Assembly: GCA_035433705.1 (NCBI GenBank)
Contig: DAORVK010000009.1
Span: 18,263 to 82,262, forward strand
Direction of reading: 5' to 3'
Source of the DNA: CADEFQ01 sp035433705
GTDB taxonomy: Bacteria; Pseudomonadota; Gammaproteobacteria; Steroidobacterales; Steroidobacteraceae
Length of the DNA stretch: 64,000 bases
Shown: positions 43,060 through 51,513 of the stretch, one piece after another
Layout: each line of letters opens with the position of its first letter
How positions within the stretch are numbered: position 1 is the first letter of the stretch
Made by a program: the position numbers and the translations under genes
The notes under the pieces: generated by a model
What the model was told of the DNA's origin: nothing
Databases searched by the model: none
What the model saw: the letters and a program-made list of their open reading frames with translations, nothing else

Positions 43060-43515
43060 TCACGTGCTCGAAAGTGCGATAGCGCGACTCACGAATGCAT
43101 CGTGTGCGCTGATACGGAAGTCGGCGAGCACCGCGTCGCGGATGTGGCGCGACGGATCGATCAGAAAGGTGGCGCGGCGCACGCCGAAGCCGAGCGGCCC
43201 GTTGACGCCGTACATGCCGATCACTGCCTTGTCGGTGTCGGAGAGCAGCGTGAAGGGCAGGTGGTATTTCTCGCGGAAGCGTCGGTGACTGTCAGGGTCC
43301 TGCGGGCTTATGCCCGCAACGGTCAGTCCGACCTTCTGGATCCCGGAGTGCAGATCGCGAATGGCACAGGCTTCGCGTGTGCAACCGGGCGTAAAATCCG
43401 CCGGGTAGAAGTAGAGGATGAGGGCACCGCGGCGCAAGAGCGAAGTGAGCGAGGTTTCGCGACCTTCGTGGTCGGGCAGCGCAAATTCGGGCGCGCGTTC
43501 ACCGGGCGAGAGCAT
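43060..43515 (-). CDS. Peroxiredoxin (BCP/PrxQ type)
   Basis: A 151-residue thioredoxin-fold peroxidase. The peroxidatic Cys45 lies in FTPGCTREAC and Cys50 five residues on, the arrangement of atypical 2-Cys PrxQ/BCP proteins. It reduces peroxides in the cytoplasm with thioredoxin. The start follows 'GGGGTCAGG'-like sequence; it diverges from no neighbour and has its own promoter to the right, next to the DUF190-crcB operon on the same strand. Confidence 0.85.
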   Translation of the reverse strand: MLSPGERAPEFALPDHEGRETSLTSLLRRGALILYFYPADFTPGCTREACAIRDLHSGIQKVGLTVAGISPQDPDSHRRFREKYHLPFTLLSDTDKAVIGMYGVNGPLGFGVRRATFLIDPSRHIRDAVLADFRISAHDAFVSRAIALSST

Positions 43516-43633
43516 CCTGACCCCCTGCGCGTTATGTTAACGAAAGTGCGAGCCACTACAAATTGATTTTCCGCGCCTTTCCGCGGGGTGCAATCCACCG
43601 TGCTACGTCCACGCCGTCGTCAGGACCCCGGCG

Positions 43634-43948
43634 TTATCCCGATTGGGCAAACTCGGCCGGAATGCGTGCGTAGAAGAGGTCGAGGTGCTCCTCGGCGAGC
43701 TGCTGCAGCAGGGAGTCCGCTTGGGCCTCCGAGACGATGAACTCGACCAGGACGGGCACTTCGCCTGCAAGCTCGAAGAAGCGTTGCTCGTGGAGCTGCC
43801 CATGGCGCCCGAAACCGGCGATCGCCTTGAAAGCGGAGCCTCCCGCGATTCCAAGGCTCTTCGCGCGACCGAGCAGCCACTCGTAGACCGGTACTCCATG
43901 CGTCTTGCGGTTCTCGTACGTGTAGAAGCGAAGGTGGGCACCTTTCAT
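43634..43948 (-). CDS. DUF190 family protein
   Basis: A 104-residue soluble protein (MKGAHLRFYTYENRKTHG; PVLVEFIVSEAQADSLL; ELDLFYARIPAEF-like end). DUF190 proteins are commonly encoded next to crcB and are thought to assist fluoride export, possibly as a PII-like sensor. The ATG at 43948 overlaps the crcB stop (ATGA), so it is translated with it and controlled by the same fluoride riboswitch. Confidence 0.85.
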   Translation of the reverse strand: MKGAHLRFYTYENRKTHGVPVYEWLLGRAKSLGIAGGSAFKAIAGFGRHGQLHEQRFFELAGEVPVLVEFIVSEAQADSLLQQLAEEHLDLFYARIPAEFAQSG

Positions 43949-44346
43949 GGCGAGCCTCCCAGGGTCTTCAGCAGTCCGCGGACCAGGGCCATACCGGCCA
44001 GCGTCGCGATGAGCGAGGCGGCGACGTGCAGCATGATATGCACGAGCATCCACCGGTATTCGCCCCGAAGCAGCAGCGTGACGGATTCGGCGGAAAAAGT
44101 TGAAAAGGTCGTGAGCCCGCCGAGAAAGCCCGTCGTCATGGCAAGTCGCATCGTCGGCGAGATGGCCTCATATTGAGAGAATGCGCCGAGCGCGAGGCCC
44201 ATCAGAAACCCGCCGAGCACGTTCGCCGCGAGCGTGCCGAGCGGCAGGGTGGGAAACACCGGATTCAGGGAATGCCCGAGCGCCCAGCGCAGCAGCGCGC
44301 CGAGCCCGGCTCCGGAAAAAACGGCAACTCCAGCGGTTAGTCCCAT
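43945..44346 (-). CDS. crcB: Fluoride exporter
   Basis: A 133-residue CrcB/Fluc protein with four hydrophobic spans. Visible hallmarks are GAGLGALLRW near 12, LGTLAANVLGGFLMGL near 37 and TGFLGGLTTFSTFSAE near 72-87, the last being the Fluc track with its Phe/Thr residues. It works as a dual-topology dimer that exports fluoride. GAGGAG lies 9 bases before the ATG at 44346. A fluoride riboswitch is 84 bases upstream, and a DUF190 partner overlaps the 3' end. Confidence 0.95.
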   Translation of the reverse strand: MGLTAGVAVFSGAGLGALLRWALGHSLNPVFPTLPLGTLAANVLGGFLMGLALGAFSQYEAISPTMRLAMTTGFLGGLTTFSTFSAESVTLLLRGEYRWMLVHIMLHVAASLIATLAGMALVRGLLKTLGGSP

Positions 44347-44429
44347 GCGTCTCGACTCCTCGTGCCGGAATCGGGTGCGCCTTGCGGGTTTCGCTGGATT
44401 GCGACGCCCGCGCGCACCCGTGGACCGGG

Positions 44430-44507
44430 CGGGCAGGCATCATCAGCCGCGAGCGGCGGTTCGTCCCGGTGAGCCCCGGGACCGGAAGAATGCCATCTCC
44501 GGCGCAC
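44430..44507 (-). ncRNA. Fluoride riboswitch (crcB motif)
   Basis: On the minus strand the sequence contains GGAGATGGCATTC, then an internal stem, then AACCGCC, and finally GGCTGATGATGCCTGCC. These are the conserved blocks of the crcB-motif fluoride riboswitch, including the GGCAT/ATGCC pseudoknot. It ends 84 bases before the crcB start codon, in the leader of the crcB-DUF190 transcript, and should turn the genes on when fluoride binds. The expression platform (translation or termination) is not obvious; no U-run terminator is seen. Confidence 0.85.
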
Positions 44508-44629
44508 ATCGTCCTCCCGCCTGGCGGTGACAGTCAAGCTACGAGGGCGGGTGGTAGTGGCACGTGCGTGCGGCACGACTTGCAGCGCGCAGCCGCGATG
44601 CTAGAATCGCGCGCCTTTCGTTGGTCTGT

Positions 44630-44705
<76 letters not shown>

Positions 44706-44712
44706 CTTTTTT

Positions 44713-46419
44713 TCAGGCGACCTGCAGCGGTCGACGGGACAGGTCCTGCACGAGATCCCTGTCGCGTGCAGCAAGGCGGTTGATGCCTGAGAGTACGGCG
44801 AGGATCGAGGCGGTGACGATATTGGCATCGATGCCGACGCCGTGCGTGCCGCCCGGCTGATTGCCGCCGGCGAGTTCGATGCAGGCGATGGCGCGGGCGT
44901 CGGCACCCTTGCCGAGCGAGCGTTCCTCGTAGGCGAGCACGTGCACCGGCAGGCGCAACGCGCGGATCACCGCATCGATCGGGCCGTTGCCTTCGCCGCT
45001 CACCGTGACGCGGCGTTCGCCCATCGTGACGGTGAGCTTCACGCCCTGCGCCCGGCCGTGCTCATAAAGATGGTGCTCGACGTAGCGCAGGGGGTCACTC
45101 TCCTGCAGATAGGTCGCGCCAAAGATCCGCCACAGTTCCTCGGCGGTGACTTCGGTGCCGGTGGCATCGGTGTGCTGCTGAACGACGCCGCTGAACTCGA
45201 TCTGCAATCGGCGCGGCATGACCAGTCCGTAGCCGGATTCAAGCAGGTAGGCGATGCCGCCCTTGCCCGACTGGCTGTTCACGCGAATGATTGAATCGTA
45301 GCCGCGTCCAAGGTCGATCGGGTCGACCGGCAGGTACGGGACTTGCCAGTGTTCAGTGGCGTCCCGTGTGGCCATGCCCTTCTTGATGGCGTCCTGGTGC
45401 GAACCGGAAAAGGCAGTGAACACGAGGTCACCGGCGTAAGGGTGGCGCGGGTGCACCGGCAGCTGCGTGCATTCCTCGACCGTGCGTGCGATGCGGTCGA
45501 TATCAGAAAAATCGAGCCCCGGATCGACGCCCTGCGAGTAGAGGTTCAGGGCGAGCGTGACCAGATCGACGTTTCCGGTGCGCTCGCCGTGGCCGAACAG
45601 GCAGCCCTCGACCCGTTCGGCGCCGGCCATGAGCGCGAGTTCGGTGGCGGCGACGGCGCAGCCGCGGTCGTTATGCGGGTGCACGCTGAGGATCACGCTG
45701 TCGCGGCGGGCGAGATGGCGATGCATCCATTCAATCTGGTCGGCGTAGACGTTTGGCGTCGATACCTCGACGGTCGCCGGCAGGTTGAGGATCACCTTGC
45801 GAGCGGGCGTTGCGCCCCAGGCTTCGGTCGCCGCGTCGCAGATCTCACGGGCATATTCGAGTTCGGTGGCCGAGAAAGTCTCCGGGCTGAACTCGAGCGT
45901 CCATTCGGTTTCGGGGCGGGCAGCGCAGAGTTCGCGGATCTGGTGCACGGCATCGACGGTCATTAGCACCACGTCCGCCTTCTGCATCGCGAATACCGTC
46001 TCCCGGAAGAGGGGTGAGGTCGCAGAGTAGACGTGCACGATGGCGCGCTTTGCGCCGGCCAGCGATTCGATGGTGCGCGCGATCAGCGCCGGGCGAGCCG
46101 GGGTCAGCACCTCGATCGTCACGTCGTCGGGGATGTGCCCGTTCTCGATGAGGGTGCGCACGAAGCTGAAGTCGGTCTGCGATGCGGCCGGAAAGGCGAC
46201 TTCGATCTCCTTGAAGCCGATCTTGCAGAGCATCCTGAACATGCCGAGCTTGCGCTCCGCGTCCATCGGCTCAAAGAGGGCCTGGTTGCCGTCGCGCAGG
46301 TCGGTGCTCATCCAGACCGGCGCCCTGGAGAGGGTCTTGTCCGGCCATGTCCGGTCGGCGAGGCGGACGGGCGGGAAGGGGCGGTACTTGCCGGTGGTCT
46401 TCATATTTGAATCGTTCAC
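44713..46419 (-). CDS. leuA: 2-isopropylmalate synthase
   Basis: A 568-residue protein of the long (type 2) leuA class. The N-terminal catalytic motif MSTDLRDGNQALFEPMD is near 37-53, the HPHNDRGCAV metal site near 245-254, and GHGERTGNVDL after it. The C-terminal regulatory domain holds the leucine-feedback region (GNQPGGTHGVGIDANIVTASILAV). It joins acetyl-CoA to 2-oxoisovalerate, the first step of leucine synthesis. It diverges from an lrp-type regulator, and the gap has a 13-bp palindrome that could be an Lrp-like site. Confidence 0.95.
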   Translation of the reverse strand: MNDSNMKTTGKYRPFPPVRLADRTWPDKTLSRAPVWMSTDLRDGNQALFEPMDAERKLGMFRMLCKIGFKEIEVAFPAASQTDFSFVRTLIENGHIPDDVTIEVLTPARPALIARTIESLAGAKRAIVHVYSATSPLFRETVFAMQKADVVLMTVDAVHQIRELCAARPETEWTLEFSPETFSATELEYAREICDAATEAWGATPARKVILNLPATVEVSTPNVYADQIEWMHRHLARRDSVILSVHPHNDRGCAVAATELALMAGAERVEGCLFGHGERTGNVDLVTLALNLYSQGVDPGLDFSDIDRIARTVEECTQLPVHPRHPYAGDLVFTAFSGSHQDAIKKGMATRDATEHWQVPYLPVDPIDLGRGYDSIIRVNSQSGKGGIAYLLESGYGLVMPRRLQIEFSGVVQQHTDATGTEVTAEELWRIFGATYLQESDPLRYVEHHLYEHGRAQGVKLTVTMGERRVTVSGEGNGPIDAVIRALRLPVHVLAYEERSLGKGADARAIACIELAGGNQPGGTHGVGIDANIVTASILAVLSGINRLAARDRDLVQDLSRRPLQVA

Positions 46420-46503
46420 GCGCGAATGCGGTTCAGTTGCGGCAGTTTAAGGGGGGCAACGAGGTGAATAATTGCGAATGACACGAAGTTTCACTGAATG
46501 AGG

Positions 46504-46516
46504 GCAATCGGATTGC
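46504..46516. promoter_or_regulatory. Palindrome GCAATCGGATTGC in the leuA/lrp gap
   Basis: A perfect 13-bp palindrome with a single central G lies in the 166-bp divergent gap between leuA (starts at 46419) and the Lrp/AsnC gene (starts at 46586). A related ATTGCG box occurs at 46471. Lrp-family regulators often bind near their own divergent promoter; binding by this one is inference. Confidence 0.35.
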
Positions 46517-46585
46517 GCACGTATAGCGTTTAAAGCAATATACTTGTGCCTGTTTCACATATGCCGCAATCTGGAGCTGAAGACG

Positions 46586-47047
46586 ATGGAACTCGATCGT
46601 TATGACCGCCGCATTCTCGAGGTGCTGCAGGCTGACGGCCGCCTCGCGAACCAGGAGCTGGCCGAGCGTATCGGGCTCTCGCCCTCGCCTTGTCTGCGTC
46701 GCGTGCGCGCGCTGGAGGAGGCCGGCGTGATCACCGGCTATCGTGCCCTTGTAGATGCCCGGAAGCTCGGCCTGTCGCTGATGGCGCTCCTGCACATTTC
46801 AATGGACAAGCACACGCCGGAGCGTTTCGCCAACTTCGAGAAAAAAATCGCCGCGCGGCCGGAAGTGCTCGAGTGTCTGCTCATCACCGGCCAGGAGGCG
46901 GACTATCAGCTGAAGGTGATCGTGCGCGACATGGACGCTTACCAGGAGCTGCTGCTGAACCGGATCACGCGCATCGAAGGGGTCACCGGCGTGCATACCA
47001 GCTTCGTGCTGCGTCGGGCACACGACAACACGGCCGTGTCGGTCTGA
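46586..47047 (+). CDS. Lrp/AsnC-family transcriptional regulator
   Basis: A 153-residue regulator: an N-terminal helix-turn-helix (DRRILEVLQADGRLANQELAERIGLSPSPCLRRVRALEEAG, about 6-45) and a RAM ligand-binding domain (LMALLHISMDKHTPE to LRRAHDNTAVSV). The start at 46586 is preferred because GGAG precedes it and MELDRYDRRIL is the usual beginning. Divergent placement next to leuA suggests control of leucine synthesis by leucine or a related amino acid. Confidence 0.9.
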   Translation: MELDRYDRRILEVLQADGRLANQELAERIGLSPSPCLRRVRALEEAGVITGYRALVDARKLGLSLMALLHISMDKHTPERFANFEKKIAARPEVLECLLITGQEADYQLKVIVRDMDAYQELLLNRITRIEGVTGVHTSFVLRRAHDNTAVSV

Positions 47048-47071
47048 ACGACTCTCTTGTGGCGCGCTCTC

Positions 47072-49492
47072 CTATGGTTCGCGGAGAGGACCGCGCTCGC
47101 GCCGCTGCTGATGAGACGATTCGCGAGATCCTCCGTCGCGAGGGCGTGCCGGTGCCGCCTGGCGCTCCTGTTCGCGAGGCTGCGATTGCTGTTGCGGCTG
47201 GGCGGGCGGTTGAACGCGTGCAGGCCCGCGCAATTCGCCGCCGTGCCGCGGCTCACGCACGCGAGGCGCCGCCGGCTCCATCGGCCGATTCGGGGCCGCG
47301 GGGCGATAGATCGGGCGATTGCCGTTCGATGGCGCAGGAGAGCGCCAGACATCGCGCTCATCGGGTGTCCGCCACTGATTACCGCGACCGCGGGGGGCGT
47401 TGTCGGCCGCGTCCACGTGGCCGTCATTCGGTCGTGTGGCGGGTCGTGACATGGGTCGATTGCCCATCGAGGGTGCGGATCGGAGCAGAGGCTCGCGTCG
47501 CAGGCGTCGATCAGGCGCCGGTCGATAGTCGGTGCCGCGTGCGGGACGCTCGGGAGCTGCAGGGCGCAACAGACGCCCGCCCGCGGGATCGTTCCAGTAG
47601 CGCGCGGTGGGGCGAGTGGCTGCGAAGTTCGCGTTGCCGGGGCGTGCGTACACGTTCTCCGCCCAGCGCTGCGTCGCTGCGTGGCGTGTGCCGAGTCCTT
47701 TCACCGGGCGCGCATCGGGGCGATAGTGCGGCGGGCGGGGCGAATGCACGGGTGGGCGATAGCCGCCAGGACCGAACCAGCCACCATCGTGCACGCCGTG
47801 CCAGTAGCCGTTGTTGTAGCCGTTCCGGTAACCGCGGTCGTACCCGCGCCCATAGCCCGGGCGCCACTGACCCCAGCCATCGCCCCATGCCCACGAAAGA
47901 CCGATCCAGCCGGCATTCCAGCTCATGCCATAGTTCCAGCCGTACGGCGAGTAGTGGATACTGAATCCCCAAGTCCAGGGGCGCGGGTAATACCAAGTCT
48001 CGCCGTAATACGGACGGTATCTGTACCCCGTGCCGTAAACGACGGCGCCGCCATAGGGGAATGACCAGAGGTAGCCGGGCGTGTAGCCCATGTAGATGAC
48101 GTCGGGCTGCACGTCATAGATGTACACGTAGCGTGTGTTGTAGGCGGGGCTGCTGGGTGGAATGTCCTCGAGCCCCACGGGTCGCGTCCCGGATACCTCC
48201 CAAGGCCCGTACGGCGAATCCGCGATGAACCAGATGCCCTGGTCGACCGCGTAGTAGTGCCCATCCGCCAGAAAGACCTGCGAGGCCGTGTTGACGGCGT
48301 AGCGCAGATCCGTGCGCGGGACGGGCTCGAACCGGGCGGGACCGTCATAGGTCGCGCTGAAGTGCGCGCTCTCACGATCGACCGCAGCGACCTGAGGCAC
48401 CGCGGAGTCCATCACGGCGTCCTTCGCGGCCTCGGTGCCTGCTACGTAGGCGAGTGCGTCAGCCTTCGAAGACGAGGGCGGGATGCGCGCGAAGCTCGCC
48501 GGCAGGTGATCTGACTCGACGAACGACCAGTCGCCGTTGAGGGAGCGCGCACGGTACCAGCGACCGGAGACCACGATGTACCAGGTCTGGCTCGGCACGT
48601 CGAAGAACAGGTCGCTGTCGGTGTTGCTGACGGTCAGGAGTTCGCTGCCGACGAGCGGCTGCAGGGCGGGGCGACCATCGGTCGAAATGAGCTCAGTGGG
48701 CTCGGTCGCAACGAGGATGCGTGCTCGACGCAATTGTTCAGCCGAGAGAGACGGGGTGTCCTGCGCGCTTTCTGTCGCGTCACGTTGCTTGTCGGCAAAT
48801 AGCGCGACGACATTCGCGGGAGGGTTCGATGCCTGTGACCAGCGGCCGCGCGTCAGGTCGTTCGTCACAAACCAGGTGCTGCTGCCGTAGAAATAGTAGC
48901 GCTTCGAGGCGCGGTCGAAGACGACGGGAAAGGGCGTGTTGACGACGCGCTCGAGGCCCGTGCTGCCCACCGATCGCAGGCGCGGCTCGCCGTCGATCGA
49001 AATGAGGATCGCGGGCTGGTCCACATAGATGAATTTCGGCGGTGTATTGCGCAGGTCTTCGGTGCTCGCCTGCTGCTCGAGACGCTTCTCGATGTCGGCC
49101 ATGGAGAGGTCGAGATTCCAGCGCGGCATTTCGCGCTCGAGCGCACTCGACAGTTCGCGGGCTTCTTCGCTGTCCTCGCGCATGCCCGGGAAGCGCACGC
49201 GATCGACGGTGAGTTCGGCGATGCGCGCGCGATCACCATCGATGTCGAGTGTCGCGGTCGTTTCAACAGCACCGAAGACCGGCGCCTCGTCGCCGGAGTG
49301 CTGGATCGAGACTGCGCTGCGCGAAAGCAGGGTATCGCCGTCGAGCGAGTCGAGCTGGGGCTCGTAAATCACGTAGGTGGTCCCGTCTCCGCGGGTGATT
49401 TCGCGCGGCCAGTCGGCCTGCGCCGCATGGAGGTTGCTCGCACAGGCGGCCAGGCAGAGAACAGCAAACGCACTCCTGATCATGGCCGTCAT
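47072..49492 (-). CDS. Large secreted protein with a Tyr/Trp/Gly-rich centre and Pro/Arg-rich tail
   Basis: An 806-residue protein with a signal sequence (AVLCLAACASNLHAAQA; the LAAC could be a lipobox). Residues about 60-420 are ordinary globular sequence with repeated KYYFYGSSTWFV/QTWYIVVSGRWY-type segments. Residues about 440-600 are dominated by Y, W and G (YGTGYRYRPYYGETWYYP), and the last 200 are rich in P, R and Q. No catalytic motif is recognised. It is probably an outer-membrane or surface-associated protein of unknown function. It stands alone between lrp and tRNA-Arg. Confidence 0.7.
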   Translation of the reverse strand: MTAMIRSAFAVLCLAACASNLHAAQADWPREITRGDGTTYVIYEPQLDSLDGDTLLSRSAVSIQHSGDEAPVFGAVETTATLDIDGDRARIAELTVDRVRFPGMREDSEEARELSSALEREMPRWNLDLSMADIEKRLEQQASTEDLRNTPPKFIYVDQPAILISIDGEPRLRSVGSTGLERVVNTPFPVVFDRASKRYYFYGSSTWFVTNDLTRGRWSQASNPPANVVALFADKQRDATESAQDTPSLSAEQLRRARILVATEPTELISTDGRPALQPLVGSELLTVSNTDSDLFFDVPSQTWYIVVSGRWYRARSLNGDWSFVESDHLPASFARIPPSSSKADALAYVAGTEAAKDAVMDSAVPQVAAVDRESAHFSATYDGPARFEPVPRTDLRYAVNTASQVFLADGHYYAVDQGIWFIADSPYGPWEVSGTRPVGLEDIPPSSPAYNTRYVYIYDVQPDVIYMGYTPGYLWSFPYGGAVVYGTGYRYRPYYGETWYYPRPWTWGFSIHYSPYGWNYGMSWNAGWIGLSWAWGDGWGQWRPGYGRGYDRGYRNGYNNGYWHGVHDGGWFGPGGYRPPVHSPRPPHYRPDARPVKGLGTRHAATQRWAENVYARPGNANFAATRPTARYWNDPAGGRLLRPAAPERPARGTDYRPAPDRRLRREPLLRSAPSMGNRPMSRPATRPNDGHVDAADNAPRGRGNQWRTPDERDVWRSPAPSNGNRPIYRPAAPNRPMEPAAPRVREPRHGGELRGPARVQPPAQPQQQSQPREQERQAAPARPRDGGSRESSHQQRRERGPLREP

Positions 49493-49564
49493 CCTACGCC
49501 GACCGGGTTGAACGGTGCCTGAACGGCTGGCCCGGGGCCGTGGCTGGTAAACTGCGCGGCGCGC

Positions 49565-49640
49565 GCCCCCGTAGCTCAGTGGATAGAGCGACCGCCTCCT
49601 AAGCGGTAGGTCGTCGGTTCAACTCCGGCCGGGGGCGCCA
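49565..49640 (+). tRNA. tRNA-Arg(CCT)
   Basis: A 76-nt cloverleaf with CCA encoded. The acceptor GCCCCCG pairs with CGGGGGC, the D-arm AGCTC and T-arm GTCGG/CCGGC fold normally, and the loop CTCCTAA gives anticodon CCT (AGG codon). A perfect inverted repeat begins seven bases past its end, at 49648. Confidence 0.95.
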
Positions 49641-49647
49641 TCGGGAA

Positions 49648-49727
49648 ATGGTGCCGGGTTTTCGGTTATTCGGTTATTGCCGGTACCGGGCGCGCCAATA
49701 ACCGAATAACCGAAAACCCGGCACCAT
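49648..49727. repeat. Perfect inverted repeat, copy 1 (32-bp arms)
   Basis: Arms 49648-49679 and 49696-49727 are exact complements over 32 bases, with a 16-base loop that itself holds CCGGTACCGG. The arm contains a tandem CGGTTATT. The same arm sequence, identical over 30 bases, forms a second perfect hairpin at 57624-57694. It follows tRNA-Arg and precedes the EAL/HDOD gene. It could be a REP-type repeat, a small non-autonomous element or a strong terminator. Confidence 0.85.
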
Positions 49728-49735
49728 GCGGCACC

Positions 49736-51067
49736 GTGCGTCCGGTCACACATTGCTCCCTCAGTTCCGCCAAAGCGTCGCCGATACCTGACAGGCAGAA
49801 GGGAACTCCGAGAATTGATTTGACCAAACCGGACACCAGGATCGACGGGCACCCGTCAGTGCAGGCGCTCGTCGCACGCCAATCCATCGTGAACGCGCAA
49901 ATGGAGGTCGTTGCCTACGAACTGCTCTATCGCGGCCTCTATGGCATGGCGATGGCGACCGACATCGATCCCGCCGCGGCTACCTCTTCGCTGCTGGTCG
50001 ATGCGATTCTCGAGCTGGGATTCGAGCAGCTCGCTGGCAAACTGCCGATGCACGTCAATTTCCCTGAAAGCATGCTCGAAAGCGACGCGCCTCTCGGAGC
50101 GCCGCCGGATCGGCTCATCATCGAAGTGCTCGAGTCGGTGCGCGGCACCCCGATCGTGCTGACGGCGCTCGCAGCGTTCCGGCAGCGCGGATACCGGATC
50201 GCAATCGACGACTACGTGCCGGGGTGCAGCGATGCGGCGCTCCTCGCACAGGCCGACATCGTCAAACTCGATCTCGGGGTACTGAGCGCGGAAGAGGCGG
50301 CGGCCAGCGCGCAGAGCCTGCTCGCGCAGGGCAAGGTCTGCGTCGCCGAGAAAGTGGAGTCACGTGCGCAGTTCGTGATCTGCAGGGACGCCGGGATCCA
50401 GCTCTTTCAGGGCTACTTCCTGCAGCGACCCGAAACGTTCTATGGGCGGCGCGTCGCGGTCAATTGTGTGACTGCCGTCCATCTGCTTGCGCAACTGCAG
50501 CGCATGGACTGGTCGATTCGCGATGCCGAGCGGCTGATCGCGTCGGACGCCGGACTCAGCTACAAGCTCCTGCGCGCGGTGCAGACGGCGAGCTTTTACG
50601 CAACGCATCAGGTGTCGAGCCTGTCGCAGGCGATCGTCGTTCTTGGACGTGACCAGCTCATTCGCATTCTCTCGCTCATCATGCTGTCGCGCTTCCGTGG
50701 CAGGCCGACAGAACTGATGCGCAACGCACTGCACCGCGCGCGCCTGTGCGAGCTGCTGGCCGGGCGGTCGGGGGTTGACGACTGCGGCCCGTACTTCATG
50801 GTGGGTCTCCTGTCCCTGATGCCGGCGATGCTCGGCGAGCGAGTCGAAGAGACCGTGAGTTCGTTACCACTGAGCGAGGACGTCCGCAATGCGCTGCTGA
50901 CTCACGCAGGCGATCTGGGAGCGGCGCTCGACTGCGTCGATTCGCTCGAGCGTGCCGACTGGAGCCAGGTGCGCTTCGGGGCGCTCAGCCTCACCGACAT
51001 CAACACCGCCTACGTCGAGGCCTGTGGTTGGGTTGAGGATTCGATGGCGAGGGTTCAGGCCATCTGA
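49736..51067 (+). CDS. EAL-HDOD (YuxH-type) signalling protein
   Basis: Up to 443 residues from a GTG at 49736; a TTG at 49820 is another possible start and the N-terminus is not secure. The first half is an EAL-like domain (ALVARQSIVNAQMEVVAYELLYRG near 44-67, IAIDDYVPGCSDAALL near 155, VKLDL near 178) whose catalytic Glu-Ala-Leu reads ELLYR, so it is likely an inactive c-di-GMP binder. The second half is HDOD (MDWSIRDAERLIASDAGLSYKLLRAVQ). Such proteins serve as signalling scaffolds. Confidence 0.8.
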   Translation: MRPVTHCSLSSAKASPIPDRQKGTPRIDLTKPDTRIDGHPSVQALVARQSIVNAQMEVVAYELLYRGLYGMAMATDIDPAAATSSLLVDAILELGFEQLAGKLPMHVNFPESMLESDAPLGAPPDRLIIEVLESVRGTPIVLTALAAFRQRGYRIAIDDYVPGCSDAALLAQADIVKLDLGVLSAEEAAASAQSLLAQGKVCVAEKVESRAQFVICRDAGIQLFQGYFLQRPETFYGRRVAVNCVTAVHLLAQLQRMDWSIRDAERLIASDAGLSYKLLRAVQTASFYATHQVSSLSQAIVVLGRDQLIRILSLIMLSRFRGRPTELMRNALHRARLCELLAGRSGVDDCGPYFMVGLLSLMPAMLGERVEETVSSLPLSEDVRNALLTHAGDLGAALDCVDSLERADWSQVRFGALSLTDINTAYVEACGWVEDSMARVQAI

Positions 51068-51513
51068 GAGTGGCGAGGCTGGGTGCAAAGCAGCGTCGAT
51101 GCACTTTACATTCCCGTGGGCCGGTCATTCGAAACGATACTGACTTTCCTTGACATCTGATTCAGCGCAGAGGTATCCACTACAATCGGCCGGGATGCCG
51201 CGCCTGTCGATTCTGAGTCTGCTGTTTCCGGCATTGACCGGGGCCGGTGACGTATCGAGCATCAAGGGAGTGCGCGGCGTGGGCCCATGAATTGGCAGCG
51301 AAGCGACGCCAGCTCGCAGAACTCACCGCCGCGTTGCCAGAGCGCGGGCTCTCCACGGCGGATGCGTGCGTGGCGCAAGTACTGTGCGTGAAGCTCTCCG
51401 TGTTCGAGAAGCCGACTGCACCGGGGCTCGAGTGAGGGTGCTGTGAAGACCGTTCGCGCAAGGATCTCAACTACGCGGCGCTGGGTCACGCGCTCGTCGA
51501 CTGTTTCACGCAG
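51068..51513. other. 446-bp stretch without a secure gene
   Basis: Between the EAL/HDOD gene and the putative anti-sigma gene. It holds a weak 62-codon plus-strand frame from GTG 51247 to 51435 (WAHELAAKRRQLAELTAAL), with no clear ribosome site. A TTGACA at 51150 has no good -10 at 17-18 bp. I see no RNA or repeat here. Confidence 0.4.

Noticed and set aside
51150..51186. Possible sigma70 promoter (TTGACA at 51150)
   Set aside because: The best -10 candidates are at 18 bp (TATCCA, poor) or 25 bp (TACAAT, too far), so the pair is weak.
51247..51435. A 62-codon frame in the gap after the EAL/HDOD gene
   Set aside because: No ribosome site and no family resemblance; kept only as a note under the gap.
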